A DNA stretch of 64,000 nt from Streptomyces iakyrus (GTDB lineage: Bacteria; Actinomycetota; Actinomycetes; Streptomycetales; Streptomycetaceae): positions 1 through 64,000 of the forward strand of contig NZ_JNXI01000023.1 of the NCBI RefSeq assembly GCF_000717055.1, in the 5' to 3' direction. Below are positions 61,429-64,000 of the stretch, piece by piece (position 1 is the stretch's first letter; each line of letters begins with the position of its first letter). The translations under genes and the position numbers were made by a program. Below the pieces are notes generated by a model, which saw only the letters and a program-made list of their open reading frames with translations, did no database searches and was not told the origin of the DNA.

Positions 61429-61779
61429 TCAGTGCTCATGCGCCGTGACCTGCTCCACAACGCTCGTGCCGTCGCCCTGCCGGGACTCCCACTCCCAGGT
61501 CTCCTCCAGCCGCACCCGCCCGTCGGGCAGCTCCACGACCGCCGACACGCAGTGCCCCGAGGACGTGGTCCCGTCCCGCGTGAGCTGGACGTACCGGAAG
61601 TCCAGCCGGTCACCTTCCCGGGTACCCACGAGACGGCCGCGTACGACGTCGCCGCCCGCGTACTCGGCCCAGATCTCGCCCTGTCGCTCGTGGTACGTGA
61701 ACCGGGTGCGGGCGCCCACCTGGCCCGGTGCCTGGTCGGCGACCGGGGCGAGGACGAGACCGTCGAGGGACCGGGCCAT
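61429..61779 (-). CDS. Small conserved protein, probably a beta-barrel
   Basis: 116 residues, mostly beta by pattern, with spaced motifs RTRFTYHERQGEIWAEYAGG and RLVGTREGDRLDFRYVQ. Similar small proteins are widely annotated as N-acetylglutamate synthase, but no catalytic domain of that enzyme is present, so I do not adopt the name. ATG at 61779 with AAGGGAG upstream. Its stop lies 33 bases before the start of the reductase, so the two may be read together, yet the palindrome between them implies a separate promoter for the reductase. Confidence 0.75.
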   Translation of the reverse strand: MARSLDGLVLAPVADQAPGQVGARTRFTYHERQGEIWAEYAGGDVVRGRLVGTREGDRLDFRYVQLTRDGTTSSGHCVSAVVELPDGRVRLEETWEWESRQGDGTSVVEQVTAHEH

Positions 61780-61833
61780 GGGAGAGGCTCCCTTACTGGG
61801 GGATACGGCATCGGGCTAGGGTGGCCAACGTAA

Positions 61834-61930
61834 AGCACTCGCGGGAGCCCGGACGCACCGGGCTGAGAGGGAGGCTGGCGGCCTCCGACCGTACGAACCT
61901 GATCCGGGTCATGCCGGCGAAGGGAGGGGC
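61834..61930 (+). ncRNA. TPP riboswitch (THI box) upstream of thiOSG
   Basis: The conserved core elements are present: GGGCTGAGAGGG, then the pyrophosphate-binding arm CCTGATCCGGGTCATGCCGG and the closing GCGAAGGGAG. GCCCGG pairs with CCGGGC (P3), and an extra hairpin GGAGGC-TGGCG-GCCTCC is inserted as P3a. The 3' strand of P1 contains the GGAGG that serves thiO, so binding of TPP should hide the ribosome-binding site; no terminator is seen, pointing to translational control. Confidence 0.95.
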
Positions 61931-61939
61931 TGGACGCCC

Positions 61940-64000
<2,061 letters not shown>

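Noticed and set aside
61429..61779. N-acetylglutamate synthase annotation
   Set aside because: The protein is far too small and lacks acetyl-CoA-binding motifs; the name appears to be a propagated database error.

Overview
The window looks like a stretch of core chromosome from a Streptomyces species. G+C is very high, with GTG starts common and a rare TTG start. The gene content is typical: a division and cell-wall (dcw) cluster with sepF, yggT and divIVA, a translational T-box in front of ileS, a Tat-type PhoD and a TPP riboswitch in front of thiOSG. Species cannot be fixed from sequence alone. Most of the window is housekeeping and syntenic in character. The only mobile-element trace is a 99-base IS481-type transposase tail at the left edge.

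Layout. 1-4.5 kb: transposase end, a membrane protein, an ABC exporter (permease and ATPase), a NYN-domain protein and a small basic protein. 4.6-14.9 kb: dnaE, a DUF2252 kinase-like protein, a membrane protein and DsbA-like pair, Tat-secreted PhoD, a dienelactone-hydrolase-type enzyme and a MscS channel. 15-21 kb, minus strand: SDR, Na+/H+ antiporter, GNAT, RluA-type pseudouridine synthase, lspA, and a TraR/DksA zinc-finger protein with a long Lys/Ala tail. 21.2-24.7 kb: T-box plus ileS. 24.8-42.6 kb, minus strand: divIVA, yggT, sepF, yggS, pgeF, ftsZ, ftsQ, murG, ftsW, murD, mraY, murF, murE, ftsI, ftsL, rsmH, transcribed from rsmH towards divIVA. 42.8-48.5 kb, plus strand: carbonic anhydrase, then a MoxR/DUF58/transglutaminase operon. 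48.7-51 kb, minus strand: DUF3040 protein, methyltransferase, HEPN-type protein. 51.1-54.7 kb, plus strand: degenerate ABC-ATPase, YhgE/Pip membrane protein and TetR regulator behind a palindromic operator. 55.1-61.8 kb: a CrtI-like oxidoreductase, a Tyr/Gln/Gly-tailed membrane protein, metF, thiE, an Rv2175c-like DNA-binding protein, a ferredoxin-reductase-like flavoprotein and a small beta-barrel-type protein. 61.8-64 kb: TPP riboswitch, thiO, thiS and thiG, which runs off the right edge.

How it works together. The dcw block makes the lipid-linked peptidoglycan precursor (MurE, MurF, MraY, MurD, MurG). It also supplies the septal machinery (FtsZ, SepF, FtsQ, FtsL, FtsW, FtsI) and the polar-growth protein DivIVA. 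Many of its genes overlap by four bases (GTGA/ATGA), which implies translational coupling. ftsZ has its own promoter region carrying two GACAC (WhiA-type) pentamers. ThiE, ThiO, ThiS and ThiG join the two halves of thiamine biosynthesis.

I did not find a defence island, prophage, CRISPR array or secondary-metabolite cluster. The least explained parts are the degenerate ABC/YhgE/TetR module, the H1-like TraR protein, the QGY-rich membrane protein, the cluster of TTGTCCA sites upstream of metF, and a recurring arrangement of a -10 hexamer 6-8 bases before the start codon.
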